Assembly (NCBI GenBank): GCA_015680685.1
Contig: MNCI01020136.1
Coordinates: forward strand, 3,366 to 67,365
Direction: 5' to 3'
Origin: Gnetum montanum
Lineage: Eukaryota > Streptophyta > Gnetopsida > Gnetales > Gnetaceae
DNA length: 64,000 nucleotides
Part shown: piece after piece, positions 23,281 through 34,300 of the stretch
Layout: each line of letters opens with the position of its first letter
Position numbering within the stretch: position 1 is the first letter of the stretch
Notes under the pieces: generated by a model
What the model was told of the DNA's origin: nothing
The model's input: the letters and a program-made list of their open reading frames with translations, nothing else
Databases searched by the model: none
Translations under genes and position numbers: made by a program

Positions 23281-23406
23281 GATTAATTCTTCAGTGTGTG
23301 ATACTTTTCTCTTCTCTTTTCTAATAATTTTAAAATAACCAACCCTAAGGGTTCGTTTCAACGATGGAAATATTCTTAAGTTCTAATTAGTGCACAAACA
23401 ACAAAG

Positions 23407-23425
23407 TCCCCAGAAACGGCATCAA
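23407..23425 (-). promoter_or_regulatory. E1 primer-binding site (decayed)
   Basis: On - it reads TTGATGCCGTTTCTGGGGA immediately after the 5' LTR. It differs by a few transitions from the TTGGCGCC-type site that pairs with the 3' end of tRNA-Asp in Athila/Tat elements. Confidence 0.8.
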
Positions 23426-24270
23426 TGATGAGCGACAAGATATTCCTGTGCCCAACCATACGAATATGAGCATTCACGCATGATCCAATCAAATTCCAAG
23501 GACTAAGTGCTTATTCACCTTCACAAAACAAGGATGGGTTAGCTATCGTTGTCTTCCCAAGCTTACTCGTATAGCACGATTGTATGGTTAAGTAAACTTG
23601 AGGCATATGATTTTTATGCTTTTTAGTTTTTATGTCCTAGTGCTAAAAAGGGAGAAATGAAATAATTTAATAACTAAATTAATTTAATTAAACAACTAGG
23701 CTCTAACTAGTCCTAACACCAGCATCCATTCCCACTTGCCGTACACATCCTGAACTAGTGTAACACTGCTGGGATTACCAAATGCTAATAGTTACTAAGA
23801 TACCAAGTGTTCCACGTATGCTCAAAGTGGTCGTACTAAGTGCGCTTACTTGTTGAAAATTAATGAATCAATAAAAGCAACATTAATTAACTAATGAAAG
23901 CATTAAAGAACTGTAAATAGCATTAAGGGTGAGAGATAAGCTATTTTGAATGCTGCAAGGTTTATCACAAAGTTCATCTTTATTTTCGGACACAAGGTGT
24001 GCTCAAGTACACAATGCTCGAATAAAGATCTGTTCACTTTATGACTCCTACTGCGGGCACTCAAAAACAATTCTAACTTTGAGAGGGAGAAACTGCAAGA
24101 GTTTGGGTAAGGGACTAAGAACTAACTGCCAAACCAAGTGCACCCGCCTCTTATTTATAGGCAATGAGACAGGTCCCGAGATTGGATGTCCAATATCGCA
24201 TGGTAGGATTCAATATCATGGATGTGATATTACAACCCCAATATCATGTATGCAATATCGTAGCTCATCA
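23426..24270 (-). repeat. E1 5' LTR
   Basis: This 845-bp repeat starts TGATGAGCGACAAG and ends TAGCTCATCA on +. The - strand TATA motif (CTATAAATAA) is at 24151-24160. Upstream of it in U3 (higher coordinates) are several GATATT/CAATATC motifs. Confidence 0.9.
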
Positions 24271-25140
24271 ACCATCTTCTCATGAAATTAGCTAACCTAG
24301 GAAGTTCACTCATTTACCTACAGATCGCTAGACATGAGCCATGAAAGGCTCTTCTTGATTCTAGTTCCAATGTCAACCTCATCTCCCATGACATGTACAA
24401 AGCCTAGATCCTACCACCTCTCAACAAGAGCAATTTTTTTTTGGAATTGGTAGACTAGTCAATTACTGTCCCTCTGGGATTAGTAGAGAACATTGTAACC
24501 ATAGTTTTTGCATGGTCCTATCCTACCGATTTTCTGGTGATCAAGGTTGAGAATTGCAAATTTGGCTTCCTCATCATTATGTGAAGAGCTTTGTTAAGCA
24601 TAGTCAATGTGAAAATTGGCATAAGGAACCTCTCCTTGAAAATATCCAAGGAAAATGAATTTGGATGGTTGAAGAAGAAGCATATTCCATGCATTACATA
24701 CAGTGATAATGGGTGCAATTGTATGTAAAAGATTTGGTCCATCAAGAGTACATACATTAAAGAATTTAATTAGTGTGCACAAGAAACAAATATTCAACAA
24801 TGTCCTATATGTAGCAACCAAAAAATAGGAGGGCACACAATGGCTGATAGCTAACTCAAAAAGCAACACATTATACATGAAACTAATTAAAAGCCTAACA
24901 TGTGCTTATGTTGAAGGTATGGCTGAACTTGAACAAGTTCATCACCAACTCTCTAATGATGAAAATGATGATACCTATTAGGGAGATTTGAAAATCCATA
25001 ATAACTTTCGGCAGGAGCCCCTAGAGTTGAAAACTCTACCAACCGACATGGAGTATGCATTCTTAAATAATGGTAATCTAGTCAAAATCAATGCCAAACT
25101 TGCTCCTAAATAAAAATAAAGGTTATTAGAGGTGGTTAAC
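24271..25140 (+). pseudogene. Element C gag end, protease and linker
   Basis: After the target repeat the C frame resumes with LANLGSSLIYLQIARHEP, which matches the segment before the protease in E2. The active-site region KALLDSSSNVNLIS has DSS where DLG is expected, so it is likely inactive. Then come LPPLNKSNFFLELVD, IPCITYSDN and the linker LELKTLPTDMEYAFLNNGN (about 25050). Stops interrupt throughout. Confidence 0.7.
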
Positions 25141-26400
25141 AAATGGCCAACAGCCTTTGCTTAGTCATATCCTGAGCTAACTAGAATTGATCCATGGATA
25201 TGCCAGCATCGCATCTACACTAAATCAACCATGAAGCCAAGAAGGTAGCCACAGAGACGACTAAACCCCAAATTGAAGTAGATCATCAATGAGGAAATAG
25301 AGCAACTCCTCAAGGCAAGGTTTATCTATTCCATCAAAAATAGTGAGTGGGTTAGCCCACTCGTAATCATGACAAAGAAAGATGGCAAGTGGTAAATTTG
25401 CATCAACTTTAGGCTATTGAACATGGAAACATTTAAAGATCATTTTCCATTGCCATTTGTAGACCAAGTGTTGGACGCTATCTTTGGGCATTACTCTTAT
25501 AGCTTCTTAGATGGTTATAGTGGCTATAACCAAATCCAAATTACACCAAAAGATCATGCCAAGACAACATTCACAAGTTCCTAGGGGACTTTTACGTATT
25601 ATAAGATGTCATTTGGTCTATGCAATGCCTTGCAATATTTCAATGCATGGTCCTTAGCATCTTCTAGCAGTAGATTGATAGTGGTGTGGAAGTTTTCATG
25701 GATGACTTCTCCACCTATGGAGCTACATTTGAGCAAGCCTTAGATCGCCCTCAAAAAGTACTAAAAAGATGTTTGAAAATAAATCTACAACTCAACTAGC
25801 AAAAGAGCCATCTCATGGTCCAAGAAAGCATTGTAGTGGGGCATAAAATCACTTAAAAAGGGATTGAGGTAGAACCTGAGAAAATAAGGGTCATCTAAGA
25901 AAATTTCTCTAAGATCGCAAAACTCTTGGTAGAGCTTACAAAGAAAGATGCACCTTTCATTTGGACTAGGAAATGTGAACAAGCATTCCAACAGTTAATG
26001 AAGAAACTTGTAGAAAAACCAATTCTATGAGCACTAGACTGGTCTATACCATTCCACATCATGATGGATGCATCTAACTACACCCTAGGAGCTATTCTCA
26101 CATAGTTGGATGATAAGAAAATAATATACTACATCAATTGCACGAGGCAAAGCATTTTGGGGCACAATTAAATTACACCATCATGGAGAAGGAACTAATG
26201 GTAATCATGCATGCTCTTGAAAATTTTAGACACTATGTGTTTAACTACAAACTATTTGTGCACATGGATCATAGTGCAATCCACTTCCTCATGAACAAGT
26301 CAAAGATGAGCCCTCATATCATATGGTGGTTCATGATCTTGTAGGAATTCAATCTCACAATGGTAAATCAAAAAGGAACCAAGAATGTGGGCTAATCATC
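25141..26400 (+). pseudogene. Element C reverse transcriptase and RNase H
   Basis: RT blocks on +: SEWVSPLVIMTKKDGKW, FRLLNMETFKDHFPLPFVDQ, SYSFLDGYSGYNQIQI, FGLCNALQYF. The catalytic segment follows in a shifted frame (WMTSPPMEL frame; MDDFSTYG by shift, about 25697). Compared with E2, about 26 codons (the segment with SFLGH..YYRRFI) are missing near 25895, an apparently in-frame deletion. RNase H follows (MMDASNYTLGAIL, QLNYTIMEKELMVIMHALE, FVHMDHSAIHFLMNKS). It is non-functional. Confidence 0.8.
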
Positions 26401-27870
26401 TCTCTCGCTTAAGATGGGATAATAAAGAGAAGAAGAGCCTACTCTCTGATCAGTTTCTAGATGAACTCCTCTTTACATGAGCAATAAATTATCAAACACC
26501 CACAGAAACGACATCGTACAATGGCATCCTCATCTATTTTCTCACTCAAGAGATGGCACAAGATCTTAACTTCAGAAAGAAGCAACAATTTCTTCATTAG
26601 GCCAAGTACTTCATAGAAATAAATAGACATCTCTACAAGGTGTACACTAATGGCTTGATTCATTGCTATGTCCTTAATGAAGATCAACTGTGCATTTTCT
26701 AGGATGCTCACAAAGGGCCTTGTGGAGGCCACTATGTAGGGAGATGCATGGCCATAACAATCTTGATGGCAAGATATTATTAGCCTACAATCTTCAGGGA
26801 TGCCCACCAGTTTGTCTGATCTTATGAATGTTGTTAATGATATGATGGGATGATTGCTCAAATGGAAAGTCCTCAATAGTGGAATCAACCACTAGAGCCT
26901 TTTGACATATGGAGTGTTGACTTTATGGGTCCCATCACACCCATGTCCAATGGAAAGGCATATACCATCATAGTAGTTGACTACTACATAAAATGGGCAA
27001 AAGCAGTAGTCATTACTAATTATACATCATCCATTGCTGCTAGATTTATACAAGAAGATGTTATAAATAGGTTTGTGGTGCCACGTGGACTAATTTCTGA
27101 TAATGAAACTCATTTCACATGTGCCACTTTTAGAAAATTGATGCAACTCTTGAGGGTTGAACATAAATTAACAACACCCTACCACCCCCAAGCCAACAAT
27201 CAACTAGAGGTAACTAACTAAAAGATCACAAAAATCTTAACAAGAACAATAAGCAAATATAGGAGAGATTGGAGTACCAATCTCAATGATTCCCTCTGAG
27301 CCTATCTCTCAACATGGAAACTCCCTATTGGCTACTCTGCCTACGAGTTAGTGTACGGAAAACTTCCAATTCTCCTAATGCAATCCCAGCTCTGTACACT
27401 CTCAACAGCCTGTGATTTGGATCTTGACCTAAGTCTAGCATAAAAAGAAAGATTGCTCAACCTAAATGTGATAGATGAAAATAAACTGGTGCTCCCATCT
27501 TTAAATAACGTGCACAAGGCATTCAACAAGCAATGTCATGACCTCAAAATACAAAAAGTAACATTTTAATTACGGTATAAGTTTCTTTATTGGAACCCCA
27601 CACATGTATCCCAAAAGACAAAATTCCAAACATTATGGGAGAGACCTTATATAATTGATCAAACATTTCCCTCTGGGGCCATGTCAATCTACAAACCTGA
27701 AAGCCCAAATAAAAAGTAGTTGGTTAATATCCAACAAGTGAAACCTTTCCTAGAGCCAAGACAAGCTTGTGCAACTACCATCTTAACAAATGGACAACCA
27801 AATTCCATTTTTTGGATCTCCTTCTTCCAACTTAGTCATGGGGGAGATGGCCATCCGTGGTAATGATCAA
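26401..27870 (+). pseudogene. Element C integrase
   Basis: The zinc-binding part (about 26640-26850) has GPCGGHYVGR. The core (26880-27225) is the best kept in the window: VDFMGPITPMSNGKAY, GLISDNETHF, TPYHPQANNQLEV. It shows all three DDE residues: Asp in VDFMG, Asp in SDNE and Glu in QLEV. The C-terminus (LWERPYIIDQTFPSGAM, then FWISFFQLSHGGDGH, ending about 27860) matches E1 and E2. Stops elsewhere make the whole polyprotein non-functional. Confidence 0.8.
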
Positions 27871-29639
27871 TATGGCTTCTCAGTTTTTCGACTTTTTGTT
27901 TTCCACATTTTTGATTTTATAAGTTATTTACTTTACAAATTTCTGATTTTCAAATTTTTCCCAATTTTCCACCATCATTAGTATCTTTGAACTTTTCTCA
28001 ATTATTTTACACTTTCTTATATATTTTACTTTGTTTTGTTTTATTTTTTTTAAGTGTGACATTTAATTATTTTTCCTAATAAAGTGCTTTATTGCTATAG
28101 AACACAGTGCCACTGTTGCTATTTACTAATGATGGTTTGTGCTTAATGTTGTGATTATCAATGTCTAGTTTCTATTTTTGAATTCTAATGTCTGATGGAT
28201 ATGACATGGTTTATTTTTCATGAAATAGGCAATGAGTCCACATCATCCACCCATCCAATAAACTCTATGATTTTCCTTATTCTGTGACTTTGAGATTCCT
28301 TCCATTAACGAAACTTTTAATTAATTGGTGACCTTGGTAGTTCCAGAATTGGGAAAGATTCAAAGGTTTGTGGAGGGTGTGACTTCAAGGGAACTCAATA
28401 CTCCTTGTACTCTTCTGCTTACTTGAGTGCTTGAGTGTTTTTCATGAACTTCTTACCATTCCATCCCAACCACTAATAGGAAGATAAATAAAGTCTTTAC
28501 ATGGTGTGGTTCCCATCCAAAGAAAAAGAAAAAAAAAGATGGGAATTCAAAGCATACCCTTTAGANTAAAGAAAAAGAAAAAAAAAGATGGGAATTCAAA
28601 GCATACCCTTTAGACATAATAAATAAATAAGTCTTTACATGATGTGGTTTCCATTTCAAAAAAATGATGGAAATTCAAATCACATGCCTTAGACACAATA
28701 AACGAATAAGTCTTTCCATGGTGTGGTTTTCATTTCAAAAAAAACATGAAGGAAATTCAAAGCACACACCTTAGACACAATAAACAAATAAGTCTTTGCA
28801 TGGTGTGGTTCCCATTTCAAAAAAAAACATGATGGAAATTCAAAGCACACCCCTTAGACAAATAAATGGGCTACAAGCACTGGTTATGGGACTAGAAAGA
28901 CATGCACCCATGCCTAAAGGTCTCCAGTAACTAAGGCCCTCTCTCTCTCTTACTTCCTACTTCTCTTTTTGGAGTGGTTGTTGTTTTATTGAAGCACTCT
29001 TGTGTTTTGAGTGGGTTGATTAGTCTTGGAGTGGCAATGCGAAGTCACTAAAATAGGCTAGTTTTGGTTTGGACTAAGGATGGATCTTCTTAAATCATTT
29101 TAAACACATATTCCACAAAGGACTTCTTACGACCTCAATTCGAGATTCCATTTCACCTTCTTATTCATCTATCTATGCTGCCATAACTCACCTCACTACC
29201 GATTTCAATGTTATCTCCAATGTCTTAGTTTAACATGTTGGAACTTTTGGATAGAGTCTTTTTGGTTGGTCCTTAACTTTTCATGACCATTAATCAACTA
29301 TGGGGCCCACGAACTCTTTAGTTGGGGTTATGCAAGGGTAACAATGGTAGATGCCTATTATGGGGAGGACCTACTTACATATCTCTTGGTTTGGTTAGTT
29401 AAGTTCCTTACCTTAGGCATTGTTACAATCCTATCTCTCACATATTCCATTGTGCACATCACTCTATGCTCCTTGCACTTTCATGTTCCATCCCATTTTA
29501 TCATTTTTCCTAATTATCTAAATTTTTGGGAGTTGAACACTCTCTTCTCACATTTTCATCATGTTCATGGTTGTTTGGGCTTCCTTTTAATCCTAATTTC
29601 ATTCAAAATCTCTTTTTAAATTTCAAGTTTTGACCAAGT
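27871..29639 (+). other. Element C non-coding spacer
   Basis: This is the counterpart of the 1.7-1.8-kb spacers of E1 and E2, AT-rich and non-coding. It holds the tandem repeat described at 28486-28870 and an assembly N at 28566. The rest shows nothing I can name. Confidence 0.55.
28486..28870 (+). repeat. Tandem array of an about 82-bp spacer unit
   Basis: Four to five units each run from AAGTCTTTACATGGTGTGG through an A-run to ATTCAAAGCACACCCCTTAG. E1, E2 and D have a single copy each at the matching place. A single N (28566) sits between two identical 47-bp pieces (28519-28565, 28568-28614), so one unit may be an assembly duplicate. Confidence 0.8.
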
Positions 29640-29760
29640 CAATGAAAGTCAACAATGGTCAATAACTACGTCAACAAGGGCCCATCAACACAACTAATTG
29701 CATTGACTAAGCCCTGTCCATGTAATACAAAAATACTATAAATACTGCTGAACACTAAGA
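29640..29760 (+). promoter_or_regulatory. U3-like block with TATA upstream of the coiled-coil ORF
   Basis: Bases about 29670-29745 align with the U3/TATA part of C's own LTR (43205-43295): GTCAAC, GGGCCCATCAAC, TAATTGCAT and TATAAATAC (29737-29745). It may be an internal promoter derived from an LTR, or the remnant of another LTR. No similarity to the LTR is evident after the TATA. Confidence 0.45.
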
Positions 29761-29887
29761 AATTTTTCACATTTGGTCCATAACGCCTGAGTATTTGCAA
29801 TTTTCAAAGCCCAAAACCTTCCTAAGCCTATAACTGTTACAACATTTATCTAAATCACCCTGTTCTTCGATCTTGCAATTACCAAAG

Positions 29888-30179
29888 GTAAGCTCTTAGT
29901 CATGGGGGTAGCAAACTCCAAGGTTTTGATGATAACTTTTTCAAAACATTTTCTACTTCCCCTAAAGGATTAAGTGATAAATGCTATTAAATAATTAATT
30001 TTTGAGAATTTAACCCTTCAAACAACTTCGGTAAACCAAAGATTAAATTAATAATTAACTACTTAATCTATCCAACCATAATCACACCTTAGCCAAATGT
30101 AACCCCCTCATGAGACAAGGTATTTTAGTCATTATAAGTTACATAATAATTACTATTCCATTGTTATGTATGATTATAG
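29888..30179 (+). other. Candidate 5' leader intron
   Basis: CCAAAG/GTAAGC (donor at 29888) and GATTATAG/ATGG (acceptor ending 30179) bracket 292 AT-rich bases just before the ATG of the coiled-coil ORF. Splicing would join the TATA-driven leader to that ATG. This is inference from consensus sites only. Confidence 0.35.
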
Positions 30180-30256
30180 ATGGCATCAAGACCAAAGAGA
30201 CCATAGGAGGAGGAACCATCACAACCACAAGAGAAGTAATCTAGAGGAGAAGAGGC
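30180..30256 (+). pseudogene. Coiled-coil ORF of element C, N-terminal piece
   Basis: The start is ATG 30180, reading MASRPKRP, then a stop (TAG), then EEEPSQPQEK. The basic RPKRP could be a nuclear-localisation-like patch. The frame is interrupted by E2 exactly at its target site GAGGC (30252-30256) and resumes in phase at 40185. Confidence 0.6.
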
Positions 30257-31064
30257 TGATGAGCAGTAAGGTACCCATATGCTCAACCATAAGAATATGA
30301 GCATTTCATGCACGATTCAGTTGAATTCCAAGGACTAAGTGCCTATGTGCCTTTGTGGAACAATAACGGGTTAGTTAATTATTGTCTTCTCAAACATACT
30401 TGTATGTCACAGTTTTATGGTTAAGTAAGCTTGAGGCATATGATTTTTACAGCTTTTATGTGTTTTATATCCTGTGCTAATAAGGAGGGGGAGAGAGATA
30501 ACTAAGTAACTAATCTAATTTAACTACTCATTAACTAAGTTCTAATTACTCCTAACACCAATGTCTATTCCCACTTGCTATACACATCCTAAACTAGTGC
30601 AACGCTGCTGGGATTACCAAACACTAATCATTACTAGGTTACCAAGCACCACATGCATGCTCGAAGTGATCATACTGAGTGTGTTTAACATAGAGAGCTG
30701 TAGGGTGAGAGAAATCATTAATCAACTAGGAAAGCATTAAATAATAATTAATGCTAATTAATCTATTCCGTATACTGCAAGGTTTATCATAAAGTTCATC
30801 TTGATTACTATACATAAAGTGTGCTCAGGTACACAATGCTCAAATAAAGATTCGTTCACTCTATGACTCCTACTACAGGCACGCAAAAATAATTCTAACT
30901 CTGGAGGGAAAAAATGGCAAGAGTTTGACTAAAGGACTAACTGCCTAATGTGGAAACTAAGGGCACTACCTCTTATTTATAGGCAAGGAGATAAGCCGCA
31001 ACATCGGGTATCCAACATCACATGGTTGGATCTGATATCACGGATGTGATATCATGGTTCATCA
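30257..31064 (-). repeat. E2 3' LTR
   Basis: This 808-bp repeat is collinear with 39358-40179 and runs from TGATGAGCAG to GGTTCATCA on +. The - strand TATA (CTATAAATAA) is at 30973-30982. Confidence 0.9.
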
Positions 31065-31100
31065 TACCCCCATCATTGAATGAAAACTCATCCTCGAGTT
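31065..31100 (-). promoter_or_regulatory. E2 polypurine tract and conserved leader
   Basis: On - it reads ACTCGAGGATGAGTTTTCAT, then a short variable part with TGGGGGTA against the LTR. It is the same box as in E1, C, D and E. Confidence 0.75.
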
Positions 31101-33000
31101 CCTTACAAAATATTGGAAAGGTATGGGATTATTGACTGAATGACCATTAACTGTGGAATAGGGTGATAGACTCAACATGCCTAGTGAACAGATCAACAAT
31201 TCAATGCATGATAGCATTAGTGTTCATGACCACAAAGGTGAACACTGTACATAAATGACATCCAGCCTTATTTGACAGCTAGAAGAGGAGAGAGAGAAAA
31301 AAGAATAAGGCATGTTGCTGCTGATGCCAAGATTGCACCTTTCGTTGTTCGTCCATAGCCACACCACCAATCTTGCTCTTTTCATAAATGTTCCAATTAT
31401 GATCCATCCTGAGTGTTTCCTCTAGGCCCATACCATTGTTGTATGATCACCATATGCACCCACAACACAGTCACAAATGAGAAAGGGTAGATAAATCACA
31501 ATGCAATTGATACCNATCACAAATGAGAAAGGATAGATAAATCACAATGCAGTTGATACCTTGCCTCGACGTAAAGTGCATTGGCTGAGTTGTGGTTATG
31601 GTAGATACTGATTCTAGAGATTTAACACTTGTGACTACTTAAGGTGTAGGGGTTAGGAAACATTGAAAAAATTGTGCCAGGGCCCCCATGACTAAGAGCG
31701 AACCTCTGGTAGTAATAGGATGGAAAAGGATAAGGAATAAGAAAGATGGAGAAAAAGCAACAACGACAACAGCAATAAAATGGATGTCATAGATGGGGAT
31801 GAAACAAAAAATTGTTGATTACAGGAAATGTTTAAGGAAAGAAGTTAACAATTGCATCAAAAAGGAATGCTAGTGGGTCCTCCCCAAAGTACGCTCATGC
31901 CCTTGATGCCTTGATAGACCTGCAAACCAAAGAGTCTATAGGCTCTAGGAATGTCATTTGGAAGCAAGAGTTAAAAACTTACCCACAAAAATTACCAAGG
32001 AAAAACAATGCATCAACCAAGATACAGACTAATGATAAAATTGGCAATGAGGTGAAAAATGGAAAAGAAAGGTGGGTAGGAGAGAATGGGATGGAAACCC
32101 AAGAATAAGGTTGTGTAAAGTCCCTTGTGTATGTTTTATGGTTAATGTGACCAAGTAGAACTCATTCCAAATCCAGGCTCAACAAAACACATTCAATGAC
32201 CTTGCATCAACACATTTGACCAACCTATCCTCTTGAAGCAACAAGAATGCCTCTACAAAAAGTCACCAGCATTCCGAGGAGAGTGAGATGGAGAATCAGG
32301 AAGCGAGAAAGGGCCTTAGTTAGAGGGAACCTTCAAGCATGAGTAACATGTCTTTAACTAGTGCTTGTAGCCCAAGTTCATTATTATGTCTAAGGGGTGT
32401 GCTTTGAATTCTCACCTTTTTTTTATGTTTTTTGCGTGAGAACCACACCATGCAAAGACTTATTTTTATGCACTCAACTTATGGAGATTTGATGAAAGGT
32501 CAGAATGATGGAAAACCCAAAGAAAAAGCATCTAAGCACTCAAGAGAATAGCCAGCACAAATGCATCAAATCCCCTTGAAGTCACACCCTTTTCATCCTT
32601 TGAGTCTTTCCTTAGTCTAAGAAATACCCAACCACCAATTCATTAACATTTTTATAAGAGAAAGGGATTGTACAATTCCAAGCCAATGGAGACCATAGGA
32701 TTTTATGGATGTATGAACAACATGGACTCATTGCCTGTTTAATCAAAAGAACCATACCTTAATATCAATATCATACTTCAAAGGTAAAATTCAAACATTA
32801 GTAATCAATATGGTATTACTCATGCCACCATCATGAACACTTATTGGGTGACGAAAAAAATAAGGTAATCACACAAAGAAATGGTAAAAATATGAACGAT
32901 GGTGTAAAACAAAAATAAGAAAGATAAAAGAAATGTGCAAAACAAAAAAATTTCAATACAAAAATGTGTAAAATAAAAACTTAGAAAGAACTGAGGACCT
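31101..33000 (-). other. E2 non-coding spacer
   Basis: No coding region is seen. It contains the single copy of the block that is amplified in C (about 32388-32475). A single N at 31515 is flanked by near-identical 44-45-bp pieces (31471-31514 and 31516-31560, two mismatches), a probable assembly joint. Confidence 0.6.
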
Positions 33001-34300
33001 TTAATGATTAGCAGAGGTGGCCATCTCCCCCATGACTGAGTTGGAAGGAGGAGATCTGAAATAATGAGCAAGGTTGCCCACCTATAGAGGTAGCATATGC
33101 TCTAGCTATCTTAAACTCATGGAAAGGCTTTGTTTGTTGTACGTTGACTAACGATCTCTTATCTAGGCTCTTAGGTTTATATATGATCATGGCCCCTGAA
33201 GGGAAAGTTACATAGATAATGTAAGGTCCTTCCCACAATGTTTGAAATTTGGTACGTTGTGACACGTGTGGGGTTCCAGTAGAGAACCTTATCTCTTGGC
33301 TAATACTTAACTTTCCTAATTTTAGGTCATGATGTTATTTATTAAATGCCTTGTGCAACTCATTAGATGACAAGGTAGCTAGTCGGTTCTCATCTAGAAA
33401 GTTAAGAGTCATCAACCTTTGTTTTTGTGCTAGATCAAGGTCAAGGTTGAGGTCACATGTCGTGGCTAGTGTACAAAGCTCAGTTTGGATAGGAAGCATT
33501 GGAAGTTTTCTATACACTAACTCGTAGGGAGAGAAGCCTATAGGGAGTTTCCATGTGGAGCAGTATGCCCAAAGAGCATTATTCAGTTTAGTGCTCCAAT
33601 CTCACCTATACTTGCTAATGGTTCTGGTCAGTATCCTAGTAATCTCCTTGTCAGTAACCTTGGCTTGACCGTTTGTTTGGGGGTGGTATGGTGTAGTAAA
33701 TTTATGCTCAACCCCTAAGTGTTGCATTAACTTCTAAAACATTGCATCTATGAAGTGTGTACCATTGTCTGAGATAAGTGCACGTGGCACACCAAACCTG
33801 TTGACAACTTTTTGTTGAACAAATCATGCAGCTGTAGATTATGTGCAATCTTTAACAGCAACTACTTCAGCCCATTTTGTTAAGTAGTCTACAACAACTA
33901 TGATGTAAACTTTTCCATTGGACATTAGTATAATGGTCCCCATGAAATCAATTCCCCAAATGTCAAAGGATTCTAATGGTTGAATCCATTGTTGCAGATC
34001 CTCCATTCTGGCAATCATTCCCCCATCACATTGATAGTGCTCACAAGATTGGATGAATTGATGGGTGTCCCAGAACAAGGTAGGCCAATAATACCCTACA
34101 AGCAAGATCTTGATGGTCGTTCGTCTCCCAACATAATGACCCCCACAAGGGCCCTCATGAGCATCTTGGAGAACTTTCAATTGATCTCTATTGGGAACAC
34201 ACCATCGAACTAAGCCATCAAGACATACTTTGTAAAGTTTTCCATTGATCTTCATAAAGTACTTGGCTCTGTGAAGAAACTATTGTTTCTTCTTAAGGTC
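33001..34300 (-). pseudogene. E2 integrase
   Basis: On - an open stretch (34255-33839) covers the zinc-binding domain and core start: DGLVRWCVPNRDQLKVLQDA, HEGPCGGHYVGR, VGYYWPTLFWD, CEHYQ (the second Cys of the knuckle is now Tyr), then WGIDFMGTIILMSNGK and DYLTKWAEVVAV. Later core parts decay. The C-terminus (33265-33008: LWEGPYIIYVTFPSGAM, FQISSFQLSHGGDGH) is intact. Confidence 0.8.

Larger units (their letters stand above)
14383..24270 (-). mobile_element. Athila-like LTR retrotransposon E1, full length
   Basis: It has two LTRs with TGATGAGC/GCTCATCA-type inverted ends, a primer-binding site next to the right-hand LTR and a polypurine tract next to the left-hand one, so it reads on -. 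It is flanked by GCCAT (14378-14382) and ACCAT (24271-24275), a 5-bp target duplication with one transition. Gag, protease, RT, RNase H and integrase are in Ty3/gypsy order. About 25 differences over about 330 aligned LTR bases were counted by eye (7-8%, nearly all transitions). It is the youngest member of the nest. Confidence 0.9.

Noticed and set aside
29344-29619. 91-codon + strand frame before the U3-like block, with hydrophobic runs
   Set aside because: It lies in the element C spacer. The hydrophobicity follows from T-rich codons, and no homologous frame is seen in the E1 or E2 spacers.
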